Assembly (NCBI GenBank): GCA_026707405.1
Contig: JAPOWW010000020.1
Location: 62,001-126,000, forward strand
DNA: 64,000 nucleotides
Direction: 5' to 3'
DNA from: Chloroflexota bacterium
GTDB taxonomy: Bacteria; Chloroflexota; UBA11872; VXNJ01
Positions 32,794 through 41,511 of the stretch are shown in pieces. The translations under genes and the position numbers were made by a program. Under the pieces are notes generated by a model. That model was not told the DNA's origin. It worked only from the letters and a program-made list of their open reading frames with translations, and did not search any database. Each line of letters opens with the position of its first letter. Positions within the stretch are counted from its first letter, which is position 1.

Positions 32794-34490
32794 TCGACGC
32801 GGACGCTGCGGACCGCCAGACCCAGCTCTCGAGTGTCGGGATCGATGCCGACCACCGCCGGGACGAACGTCTCATGGATTTCCAGCTCGACCTCGATCGT
32901 GGTTGGTACGATAACCGGCTCCAGCGGCACCACTATGTCCTCGAAGTCCATCCCCACAAGCTGGAACCGGGTCACCTGCTCCCCGTTTATTTTTATGCCG
33001 CCGCTGGCAGGATTATCGGAATGAAAAGGCCGGCAGGCCGAGATCACCAGCGTTCCTTGCCCAACGTCCTGGGTGAGCGACAATGACGCGCGATCGCCTA
33101 TCCATCTGATCGACGGCGGCCAGCTTTCCACCGGATGCCAGCCCTTGCCGAGATGTTCCTCCTCGCCTTGGCCCATCCGAATCTCGCCCGGCGGCTTCGA
33201 CCATCTGACCATCGTGCCGGACGTCAGCATGTCCGGCTGCGCGGTCTCGCCGTTTCCGGAAGGCGACGCGGTGTCGGCCAGACCGGCCCGGAAACGCCAC
33301 ACGCTTGGAATGAAGGTCAGCCCCCGCTGGTGCACCGTAGCCTTTCCGACGAAGATCGTTACAGGGCTGCGCAGCAGGTGAAACGGCGATCCTTTCTCGT
33401 CAACCGGCCACGCGGCTACCGAGACGTGATATATCCCCGGTCCCAGCGAGATCGGCCCCAGCGAGCACTCCACCGTTCCGCCCCCGGGCTGCACCGATAT
33501 CGGACCGTGGCTTACGGCCGACGACGCGTCGTGGATGTAGAGCCCGTCGCTGCGCCGGATGGAGCAACCGAACACCACGTCGTCCAGGTAGGCGTCTGAC
33601 GCGTATTCGATTCGCAGGGTGAACGACTCTCCGGGAATTATCGAGTGCGACTTGCGGGAAGCGGCCCCGGAAACGTAAGCGTCGCTGATTTTCAACGGGC
33701 CGTCTCCGCCCACGTCGCCTTCGGTCGCCGCGGCAGCCGTGTCTGTCGCGATTGGCGCGAGCGTGGCTTGCAGGTACGCCTGAACGACGTCCCTGGTACT
33801 TCCAAAGCTGTGGACCCTGCCCTGGTCCAGCCATAGCACCGTGTCGCAGAACCGCCTTACCTGGATGGGATCGTGGGAAACGAAGAGCATCGTCCGACCC
33901 GACTTCTTTACTTCGCCGAGCGCCTCATAGCACTTGCGGGCGAATGCCGCGTCGCCCACGGCCAGCACTTCGTCTATGACCATCACCTCGGGGCGCACGG
34001 CGATTGCGATTGCGAAGCCGAGCCGCATGTACATACCCGATGAATAGTGTTTGACCGGCGTGTCGATGAACCGTTCCAATTCTGAAAACTCGACGATCCA
34101 GTCGTACAGGCGGGCCATTTCGTGACGCCCTATGCCAAGGAACGATCCGTTCAGGAACACGTTCTCCCGTCCGGTCAAATCAGGATGGAAGCCGGCTCCG
34201 AGCTCCAGCAGGCCGAAGACGTTTCCGTTGGTCTCGATGGTGCCTTCATCCGGCAGCAGCGTTCCTGTCAGCAGTTTGAGAATGGTGGACTTGCCGGAAC
34301 CGTTGGGGCCGATAATTCCCAGGGTCTTGCCGGGATCGACCTCGAAACTTATGTCCCTGAGCGCCCAGAACTCTTCGATCTCCCGATTACGGACGCCCAC
34401 CAGGCCGGCCAGACTTCCGAGCACCGAGCGCCGTTTTTCATGGGACAGCGAAAAACGCTTTGAAACTCCCGTGAACCGGACCGCCGTCAA
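32790..34490 (-). CDS. polysaccharide ABC transporter ATPase Wzt with extended C-terminus
   Basis: A 566-residue protein. Residues 1-250 are the nucleotide-binding domain: Walker A 'GPNGSGKST' (61-69), signature 'VKHYSSGMYMRLGFAIAI' and Walker B 'PEVMVIDEVLAVGD'. Residues 270-400 form a Wzt carbohydrate-binding beta-sandwich ('SFTLRIEYASDAYLDDVVFGCSI', 'GIYHVSVAAWPVDE'), which recognises the polymer to be exported. Residues 446-566 add a further module ('HLGKGWHPVESWPPSIRW' to 'DTRELGLAVRSVRVE') that most Wzt proteins lack; it matches the C-terminus of the methyltransferase at 28531. With the permease at 34494 it exports O-antigen-like polysaccharide. Overlaps the GT2 gene by 4 bases. Confidence 0.93.
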   Translation of the reverse strand: MTAVRFTGVSKRFSLSHEKRRSVLGSLAGLVGVRNREIEEFWALRDISFEVDPGKTLGIIGPNGSGKSTILKLLTGTLLPDEGTIETNGNVFGLLELGAGFHPDLTGRENVFLNGSFLGIGRHEMARLYDWIVEFSELERFIDTPVKHYSSGMYMRLGFAIAIAVRPEVMVIDEVLAVGDAAFARKCYEALGEVKKSGRTMLFVSHDPIQVRRFCDTVLWLDQGRVHSFGSTRDVVQAYLQATLAPIATDTAAAATEGDVGGDGPLKISDAYVSGAASRKSHSIIPGESFTLRIEYASDAYLDDVVFGCSIRRSDGLYIHDASSAVSHGPISVQPGGGTVECSLGPISLGPGIYHVSVAAWPVDEKGSPFHLLRSPVTIFVGKATVHQRGLTFIPSVWRFRAGLADTASPSGNGETAQPDMLTSGTMVRWSKPPGEIRMGQGEEEHLGKGWHPVESWPPSIRWIGDRASLSLTQDVGQGTLVISACRPFHSDNPASGGIKINGEQVTRFQLVGMDFEDIVVPLEPVIVPTTIEVELEIHETFVPAVVGIDPDTRELGLAVRSVRVE

Positions 34491-34493
34491 CTA

Positions 34494-35333
34494 CTACACG
34501 ACCTCGGCGAATCGGGGTGAGAAGCGGCGGATCAGCCACCAGCCGACGGTGATTGCAACCGCGGCAGTCGCCACGGTCACTGCCGTATGACGGATGGGCA
34601 TAAAACCCTCCATCATGATATAGCGGTAGTCGGTCACCAGAGTGGCCATCGGGTTCAGTGAAAAAACCCACCTGTGTATGTCGAGTCCCAGGAACCGATC
34701 GTTCGGCACGATCGCCAGCGCGTAGAAGATGGGCGTGAGGAAGAACCACGCCAGAAGTCCCACGTCGACAAGCTGTTCCAGGTCGCGCATTATCACGTTG
34801 GCCGCGGCGAGGATCATGGCAAGTCCGGCGATTAGCACTAATTGAAGCAACATAATCACCGGAACCAGCAGCACGGTGGCGTGGAACTCCACCCCGAACG
34901 CCGTCATCCCGATCAGAAGCAGGACAAACGCCAGAACGAAGTGCACGAATGCCCCCAAAACCGTCGAAAGTGGGAGCAGTTCCCTGGGGAAGTAGACCTT
35001 GGTGATGAGCGCCGAGTTGCCTGTGATGCTCCGCAGCGCGGACGATAGCGCCGAGTGGGTGAAGTTCCAGGGCAGCAGGCCCGTCAGCAGAAACAGCGGA
35101 TAGTTTGGAATCTCGGTTCGCGTAAGCACCTTGAACACTATCGTAAAGACCAGCATCATCAGCAATGGTTGCAGGAGCGACCACCCGAAACCCAGGGCGG
35201 AGTTCCGGTAGCGGACCTTCAGGTCGCGAACGACCATATTCCGAAGCAGCTCCGTGTGGGAAACCAGCTCGATGGCCGCCCGCCAGACGGAGATGGGGAA
35301 TCGATCGCGAGAGTGTGTAGCTACAATCCGCAT
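34494..35333 (-). CDS. polysaccharide ABC transporter permease Wzm
   Basis: A 279-residue ABC-2 type permease with six membrane helices. 'LLRNMVVRDLKVRYRNSALGFGWSLLQPLLMMLVF' is the classic N-terminal motif of Wzm/TagG/KpsM permeases; 'VIMRDLEQLVDVGLLAWFFLTPIFYA' and 'NPMATLVTDYRYIM' are also conserved. It forms the membrane channel for Wzt. First gene of the operon, with 167 bases to the divergent gene at 35501 that should contain its promoter; I see no clear -10/-35 there. Confidence 0.95.
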   Translation of the reverse strand: MRIVATHSRDRFPISVWRAAIELVSHTELLRNMVVRDLKVRYRNSALGFGWSLLQPLLMMLVFTIVFKVLTRTEIPNYPLFLLTGLLPWNFTHSALSSALRSITGNSALITKVYFPRELLPLSTVLGAFVHFVLAFVLLLIGMTAFGVEFHATVLLVPVIMLLQLVLIAGLAMILAAANVIMRDLEQLVDVGLLAWFFLTPIFYALAIVPNDRFLGLDIHRWVFSLNPMATLVTDYRYIMMEGFMPIRHTAVTVATAAVAITVGWWLIRRFSPRFAEVV

Positions 35334-35500
35334 ACAAGCATCGTCAGGGCGACCGCCATGTTATCACGCAGTCCGGACACGATCTAAAAGTGTAAATCGT
35401 CTGCGCAAGGTATGCGCGTTCGCGAAATGGGTAAGCCGCTCATTGTGCTAGAGTCTAGTAGCATTCGGTGGGTCGGATGCCATTTGCTTTTAGAGGCTGA

Positions 35501-36181
35501 ATGGAGATTGCGTGGTACGGAGGCTCGTGCTTCCGGCTTCGAGACAGAAACACAATCGCACTGGCAGACCCCTATCTACCAGACTCGAAATTCCAGAATC
35601 TCCAGATCAAGACCGACCTCATAACCGTAAGCCAGCCAAACCTGGATCGCCGGAACATCGTTCCCAACGTCAGAAAGTCCCCGTACGTGATTGACGGACC
35701 GGGGGAATACGAAGTCGGGGGCATTTTCGTGAACGCCGTGTGGAACGGTTCGAACAACGGCCGGACGAACGGCGCCCCGCCAGGTCTGATCTGCACGTTT
35801 GCAATCGACGGCGTCGCCATCTGCCATCTCGGGCAGCTCGAAGCCCCGCTTTCGAAGGAGCTTCTTGAGTTGATCACGCCGGTCGACGTCCTCATAATTC
35901 CGCCCGGCGGACGGGGAAAGCTGGGCCGTGTGCAAGCGGCCAGGATCGTGTCGGCCACGTCGCCGAAGGTCGTCATTCCCATGGAATACGCCTCCGGCGA
36001 ACATGAAGACGGCGGCGGGATCGACGCATTTATCAGGGAGGCAGGGTTGGAGGCGGGAGAACCCGTCAACGCTGTCAACCTGAGCCGCTCCAATCTTCCC
36101 GACGACAAGACCGAGACCGTGTTGCTCGAATCGCGCACCAGGCTCAAAAAGCCCGCCGGCGCAAGGTCGTTGGCGCAATAG
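35501..36181 (+). CDS. MBL-fold protein lacking metal ligands
   Basis: A 226-residue protein of the UlaG-like metallo-beta-lactamase fold: 'MEIAWYGGSCFRLRDRNTI', 'PYVIDGPGEYEVGGIFVNAV', 'GVAICHLGQLEAPL', 'VDVLIIPPGGRGKLG', 'VVIPMEY'. The metal-binding loop that should read H-x-H-x-D-H is 'TVSQPNLDRRN', and Asp in 'CHLGD' is Gln, so at least four ligands are gone and hydrolase activity is unlikely. It precedes pyrG by 8 bases and may be cotranscribed. A structural or regulatory role is possible but unsupported. Confidence 0.82.
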   Translation: MEIAWYGGSCFRLRDRNTIALADPYLPDSKFQNLQIKTDLITVSQPNLDRRNIVPNVRKSPYVIDGPGEYEVGGIFVNAVWNGSNNGRTNGAPPGLICTFAIDGVAICHLGQLEAPLSKELLELITPVDVLIIPPGGRGKLGRVQAARIVSATSPKVVIPMEYASGEHEDGGGIDAFIREAGLEAGEPVNAVNLSRSNLPDDKTETVLLESRTRLKKPAGARSLAQ

Positions 36182-36189
36182 AAAATCAG

Positions 36190-37902
36190 GTGCCGGGAAG
36201 CCCAACGTCCAACGGGTCAGACGGCGTCGCCGCCTCGGCTGACATGCCGGACCGCCAGACGAAATACATCTTCATAACCGGCGGCGTAGTTTCGGGGGTG
36301 GGAAAGGGCGTCACCAGCGCTTCCATCGGCCGCCTGCTTAAGAGCCGCGGTCTGAGCGTCGTGATCGTCAAGCTCGATCCCTACATAAACGTCGACCCCG
36401 GCACGATGAACCCCGGCCAGCACGGCGAGGTGTTCGTGACCGAAGACGGCGCCGAGACCGATCTCGATCTCGGGCATTACGAGCGATTCGTGGACGAGGA
36501 TTTGACGAGGGGCAGCAACCTCACCAGCGGCCAGGTATACGAGTCGGTGATACAGAGCGAGCGGCGCGGCAAGTTCCTCGGAGGGACTATTCAGGTCATC
36601 CCCCACGTTACGGACGAAATTAAGCGCCGGCTAAAGGCTGTGCGGCAGCCCGGAAACCCGGATGTCGTAATAGTCGAGGTAGGCGGCACCGTCGGCGACA
36701 TCGAAGGACTGCCTTTCCTGGAGGCGCTGCGGCAGTTGCGCCGCGAGATCGGCCTGGAGAACACGTTGTTCATCCATGTGACGTTCCTTCTCCACATCGG
36801 CGCCACGGGCGAGTTGAAAACCAAGCCCACGCAGCACAGCGTGGCCGAGTTGCGCAGCATAGGAATCCTTCCCGACATCATTGTCTGCCGTTCGGACCAC
36901 CCCTTCCAGCGGGATACGCGCGAAAAGCTCGCTCTGTTCTGCGACGTGGAAGAGCGCGCGGTCATATCGTTGACGACCGTCGACAACATCTACAGAGTTC
37001 CCCTCACTCTCGAAGAAGCCGACGCCGGCGATCTGATAACCGAAAAGCTGGGGCTGGGTCGGCGCGAATCCGATCTCGTCGAATGGCGCCGGATGGTCCG
37101 GTCGATGGTGCAGCCGCGCCGCGAGGTCGAGATAGCAATCGTAGGAAAATACGTGGATGCGCCCGACGCCTACATAAGCGTCGAACACGCCCTTCTGCAC
37201 GCCGTGGCGCACCAGGAGCGCCGGCTGCGAATCAGATGGGTCGATTCGGAAATCCTCGAAACCCGTACCGTCGAGGAGGAGTTCGAGGGCGTTGACGGAC
37301 TGGTGATTCCGGGCGGATTCGGTCCGCGGGGAATCGAGGGCAAGATCGCCGCCGCCCGGTACGCGCGCGTGTACGGGCTTCCGTTCTTCGGCCTTTGCCT
37401 CGGAATGCAGGTCGCCCTCATTGAATTTGCGCGGAACGTGCTCGGCATCGACGGGGCCAACAGCTACGAGTTCGATCCCGAAGTCGACAATCCCGTCGTC
37501 GGACCCATGCCGGACTACTACAACCAGGTCAACATAGGCGGGACCATGCGGCTCGGCTCGCATCCTTGCCGGCTCGAACCCGGCACTCGCGCCGCGGCCG
37601 CTTACGCCGCCGACACCGTGGGTGAGCGCCATCGCCATCGCATGGAATTCAACAATGTATATAGGAAAATAATGCAGCGGAATGGCATGATCTTCAGTGG
37701 ACTTTCGCCCGACGGAGAGCTGGCGGAAATTATCGAGCTTCGAGACCATCCGTGGTTCGTGGGCGTGCAATTCCATCCCGAATTCAGGTCGCGTCCATTT
37801 CGACCGCATCCGTTGTTCAACGGGTTTGCCAAAGCATGTGTAAGCCGCGAGGCCGCTCTTTTGCGGCAAAGCGTGATACGACAAGAGAGCCGGGTATCGT
37901 GA
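36190..37902 (+). CDS. pyrG: CTP synthase
   Basis: Makes CTP from UTP, ATP and glutamine. The amidoligase domain starts 'TKYIFITGGVVSGVGKGVTSASIGRLLKSRG', with 'GQHGEVFVTEDGAETDLDLGHYERF', 'GGTVGDIEGLPFLEAL' and the CTP-inhibition site region; the C-terminal class I glutamine amidotransferase has 'GLCLGMQVALIEFARNV' (nucleophile Cys) and 'GVQFHPEFRSRP'. GTG at 36190 gives 570 residues; ATG at 36244 would give 552 and a more typical N-terminus. Part of a pyrimidine/purine synthesis region. Overall length is normal. Confidence 0.97.
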   Translation: MPGSPTSNGSDGVAASADMPDRQTKYIFITGGVVSGVGKGVTSASIGRLLKSRGLSVVIVKLDPYINVDPGTMNPGQHGEVFVTEDGAETDLDLGHYERFVDEDLTRGSNLTSGQVYESVIQSERRGKFLGGTIQVIPHVTDEIKRRLKAVRQPGNPDVVIVEVGGTVGDIEGLPFLEALRQLRREIGLENTLFIHVTFLLHIGATGELKTKPTQHSVAELRSIGILPDIIVCRSDHPFQRDTREKLALFCDVEERAVISLTTVDNIYRVPLTLEEADAGDLITEKLGLGRRESDLVEWRRMVRSMVQPRREVEIAIVGKYVDAPDAYISVEHALLHAVAHQERRLRIRWVDSEILETRTVEEEFEGVDGLVIPGGFGPRGIEGKIAAARYARVYGLPFFGLCLGMQVALIEFARNVLGIDGANSYEFDPEVDNPVVGPMPDYYNQVNIGGTMRLGSHPCRLEPGTRAAAAYAADTVGERHRHRMEFNNVYRKIMQRNGMIFSGLSPDGELAEIIELRDHPWFVGVQFHPEFRSRPFRPHPLFNGFAKACVSREAALLRQSVIRQESRVS

Positions 37903-37999
37903 ACCGGCTCGGCGCAGGCTGCGGCCCGCGCCACTAAACTCTCATCACGGTTGTGGACATGGACTTCGACTGCATTTTTACGGTTTTGAGGGACTCTAA

Positions 38000-39295
38000 A
38001 TGAGCGTGGTTTGCGTTGTAGGGACACAGTGGGGTGACGAGGGCAAGGGCAAGATCGTTGATCTCCTGGCCGATCGGGCCGACTATGTAGTCCGCTTCCA
38101 GGGCGGCGACAACGCCGGTCACTCCGTCGTCAACGACTTGGGCGACTTTGGCCTGCATCTGGTGCCCGAGGGAATCTTCCGCGAGAACGTAATCAACGTC
38201 CTCGGGCCGGGGACCGTTGTCAACCCCGACGCTCTCCTCAACGAGATCGACGAGCTTCAAACCGAGGTCCCCAGCCTGGACTTCGAAGCCGGACTGCGCA
38301 TAGCCGAGCGCGCGCACGTCATAATGCCTTACCACGTAGCCCTCGACGGCGCGCTCGAAACCAGCCGCGGCGCGATGGTCCAGGGCAGCACGCGGCGCGG
38401 CATCGGCCCGGTGTATTCGGACAAGGCCGCGCGGTCGGGCGTGCGTATCGGCGACCTGCTGGACTCCGACTACCTGCGCGGATATCTGCCGCATATCGTC
38501 GAAGCCAACAACCATCTGCTCGAGTCCGTCTACGGTCTGGAGCCTTTCGACCTCGACGTGCTTATCGAGAAATGCCGCGAATGGGGCGAGGCGCTGCGTC
38601 CCTACGTCGTCGACACCTTCCCGATGATTCAGGGCGCGCTGGCCGCCGACAAGAATGTCCTGCTCGTCGGCCAGCTTGGAATCATGCGCGACCTCGACTG
38701 GGGCCACTACCCCTACGTCACCTCCTCGACGCCCACGGCCGCCGGTGCCTGCGTAAGTCTCGGCATCGCGCCCAACCAGATGGGCGCCGTCATCGGAGTG
38801 GTGAAGGCTTTTACGTCGTCCGTCGGTGAAGGACCGTTCCCGACCGAGCAGGACAACGAGATCGGTGACACGCTCCGGACCGAGGGACAGGAGTTCGGCG
38901 TTTCCACCGGGCGCCCCCGCCGCTGCGGCTGGCTGGACCTGGTGGCCGTAAAGCACGCCGTGGCGATCAACGGCCCCGCCGGCCTCGCGCTCACCAAGAT
39001 CGACATGCTCGACGGCTTCGATCCCGTGATGTTTGGCAAAGCCTACGAGCTGAACGGGACCACGTTCGACACCGTGCCCGACACGCGGATCCTGCAGGCC
39101 GTCGAGCCTGTCTACGAATCCGTCGCCGGTTGGGACGACGATACCGGCGGTGTGCAAGTCTGGGACGACCTGCCCGCCAACGCCCGCCGCTACGTCGAGC
39201 GCGTCGAGGAAATCACCGGAGTTCCCGTCTCCATCGTCGGTACCGGCCGACACCGCGACCACGCCATTGTCCGCAACCTCCCCGAAGGCTGGTAG
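38000..39295 (+). CDS. purA: adenylosuccinate synthetase
   Basis: A 431-residue enzyme that forms adenylosuccinate from IMP, aspartate and GTP. 'VVGTQWGDEGKGKIVDLLAD' (P-loop and catalytic Asp), 'QGGDNAGHSVV' (catalytic His), 'QGSTRRGIGPVYSDKAARSGVR', 'TSSTPTAAGACVSLGI' and 'STGRPRRCGWLDL' are all intact. Length is normal. It follows pyrG by 97 bases on the same strand; a separate promoter is possible but not evident. Confidence 0.98.
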   Translation: MSVVCVVGTQWGDEGKGKIVDLLADRADYVVRFQGGDNAGHSVVNDLGDFGLHLVPEGIFRENVINVLGPGTVVNPDALLNEIDELQTEVPSLDFEAGLRIAERAHVIMPYHVALDGALETSRGAMVQGSTRRGIGPVYSDKAARSGVRIGDLLDSDYLRGYLPHIVEANNHLLESVYGLEPFDLDVLIEKCREWGEALRPYVVDTFPMIQGALAADKNVLLVGQLGIMRDLDWGHYPYVTSSTPTAAGACVSLGIAPNQMGAVIGVVKAFTSSVGEGPFPTEQDNEIGDTLRTEGQEFGVSTGRPRRCGWLDLVAVKHAVAINGPAGLALTKIDMLDGFDPVMFGKAYELNGTTFDTVPDTRILQAVEPVYESVAGWDDDTGGVQVWDDLPANARRYVERVEEITGVPVSIVGTGRHRDHAIVRNLPEGW

Positions 39296-39358
39296 CCGCC
39301 GCGGTTCCAGCGCGGCAATAGCGCACTGCTATAAAGGATTGCCGTAGTTAGCAGGGAC

Positions 39359-39763
39359 ATGTACGATCAGGTCATGGCCGTAACATTCGACACCCTCAAG
39401 GCTTCCCGGCGGCTCCAGGACGCGGGCTTCGACGAGGAAAAGGCCGATGCCCTGGTTTCCATCTTTGCCGGGGAGATCGGCGCAAGCCTGTCCACGAAGG
39501 ATGATGTCGCTGCGGTGCGCACGGATTTGGGACGAGAGATCGCGGCGGTGCGAGTCGAGATGAAGCAGATGGAGGAGCGGCTCGATCAGAAGATCGCCGC
39601 GGTTCGCACAGACTCCGCGCATGAGACGGCGGTACTGCGAGCTGAGATGAGGGAAATGGAAGAGCGGCTGACGAACCGCATGTACAAAACGACCGCATGG
39701 TCCGCTGGGTTAATGCTCACTGCGCTCGGCATAGTTACCGCAATCATTCTCGCGGCGGGCTAG
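39359..39763 (+). CDS. DUF1640-like coiled-coil membrane protein
   Basis: A 134-residue protein. A short N-terminal domain ('FDTLKASRRLQDAGFDEEKADALVSIF') leads into a coiled coil of about 60 residues with heptads such as 'VRVEMKQMEERLDQKIAAV', ending in one membrane segment ('SAGLMLTALGIVTAIILAAG'). This is the layout of DUF1640/CCDC90-type proteins. Such small proteins often cluster with toxin or mobile genes but are of unknown role. ATG at 39359 or 39374. It lies between purA and the pyrR leader. Confidence 0.75.
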   Translation: MYDQVMAVTFDTLKASRRLQDAGFDEEKADALVSIFAGEIGASLSTKDDVAAVRTDLGREIAAVRVEMKQMEERLDQKIAAVRTDSAHETAVLRAEMREMEERLTNRMYKTTAWSAGLMLTALGIVTAIILAAG

Positions 39764-39877
39764 GCGACTCTACCTCCGCACAAGCGTCACCGCGAAGACT
39801 AGAAAACAACCTCAAAAACGCACAAGACACCGTCGCTAAACCAGCCCGACTGGTTTCCGAATCCACCCTTCGCCGCG

Positions 39878-39883
39878 TATAAT
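39878..39883 (+). promoter_or_regulatory. -10 box of the pyr operon promoter
   Basis: Perfect TATAAT, 10 bases before the PyrR-type hairpin, which places the transcription start at about 39890 and the hairpin at the very 5' end of the RNA. The -35 region (about TTTCCG at 39854-39859) matches poorly. Confidence 0.6.
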
Positions 39884-39892
39884 CTGCTCGGT

Positions 39893-39922
39893 CCTTTAAT
39901 CCGGCCCCGCGAGGCGGAAAGG
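39893..39922 (+). promoter_or_regulatory. PyrR-binding-type RNA hairpin
   Basis: CCTTT (39893-39897) pairs with AAAGG (39918-39922); inside, after an AAT internal bulge, CC(G)GCC pairs with GGC-GG around a loop containing CCGCGA. The GCGAGG and preceding AATCC parts match the PyrR-recognition consensus (A-R-UCC-n-GnGAGG-Y) closely, the C in place of U being the main change. The 3' strand includes AAAGGA, the Shine-Dalgarno of the leader ORF at 39931, so the folded hairpin would hide it. Confidence 0.7.
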
Positions 39923-39930
39923 AATCGCCG

Positions 39931-40567
<637 letters not shown>

Positions 40568-40570
40568 GCC

Positions 40571-41506
40571 ATGCCGCTACATCGCAAGCATCTTCTCGAT
40601 CTCGACGACTTCTCGCGGGACGAGATCACGCAAGTCCTCGACACCGCCGAGTCCATGTCGGAGATTCTCGACAGACCAATTTCACGCGTGCCCACGCTGC
40701 GCGGAAAGACAATCGTCAACATCTTCTTCGAGGCGAGCACGCGCACCCGGGTCTCGTTCGAGCTTGCCGGCAAGTATCTGAGCGCCGATGTGATAAACGT
40801 CCAGGCCTCCGGCAGCAGCGTGCAAAAGGGAGAGTCGCTCGTCGATACGCTGCGTACTATCCAGGCGCTCGGCGCCGATATGGTCGTTATGCGGCACAGC
40901 AAGTCCGGAGCGCCCTATCTCGCCGTCGAGGAGCTCGAATGCTCGGTCATCAACGCCGGCGACGGCTGGCACGCGCATCCCAGTCAGGCGCTGCTCGACC
41001 TGTTCACAGTCCGGCGAAAGCTCGGTGATCTGGAGGGCAAGAAGCTGGTCATCGTCGGCGACATCATCCACAGCCGCGTCGCAAGATCGAACATCTGGGG
41101 ATTTACCCGCATGGGGACGCGCGTCGTCTTGTGCGGTCCGGCGACGCTGCTGCCCCAGGGCTTCGAAAAAATGTCCGACGCCAACGGACTCGTCTCGATA
41201 GAGCTGGACGCCGACAAGGCTATCGACGGCGCCGACATGGTCATGGCGCTGCGCATACAGAAAGAGCGGATGGAAGGCGGCCTGCTGCCTGACCTCCGGG
41301 AGTACTCCGCCCTCTACGGAGTCAACCGCAAGCGCCTCGCCAATGCCAAGCCTGCCGTAATCGTCATGCATCCCGGACCGATGAACCAGGGCGTCGAGAT
41401 ATCCCCGGAAGTCGCTTACGGCCCTAACTCCATCATCGAGGAGCAGGTGGCCAGCGGACTCGCCATCCGAATGTCCATCTTCTATCTGCTGGCGGGCGGA
41501 AGATAG
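40571..41506 (+). CDS. pyrB: aspartate carbamoyltransferase catalytic chain
   Basis: A 311-residue enzyme that condenses carbamoyl phosphate with aspartate. 'IFFEASTRTRVSFELAGKYL' carries the carbamoyl-phosphate site S-T-R-T-R; 'GDGWHAHPSQALLDLFTV' is the H-P-x-Q region with Ser replacing the usual Thr; 'PAVIVMHPGPMNQGVEI' closes the active site. It starts 3 bases after pyrR. There is no pyrI regulatory chain nearby, typical of pyrR-controlled operons. Confidence 0.97.
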   Translation: MPLHRKHLLDLDDFSRDEITQVLDTAESMSEILDRPISRVPTLRGKTIVNIFFEASTRTRVSFELAGKYLSADVINVQASGSSVQKGESLVDTLRTIQALGADMVVMRHSKSGAPYLAVEELECSVINAGDGWHAHPSQALLDLFTVRRKLGDLEGKKLVIVGDIIHSRVARSNIWGFTRMGTRVVLCGPATLLPQGFEKMSDANGLVSIELDADKAIDGADMVMALRIQKERMEGGLLPDLREYSALYGVNRKRLANAKPAVIVMHPGPMNQGVEISPEVAYGPNSIIEEQVASGLAIRMSIFYLLAGGR

Positions 41507-41511
41507 CTCCT

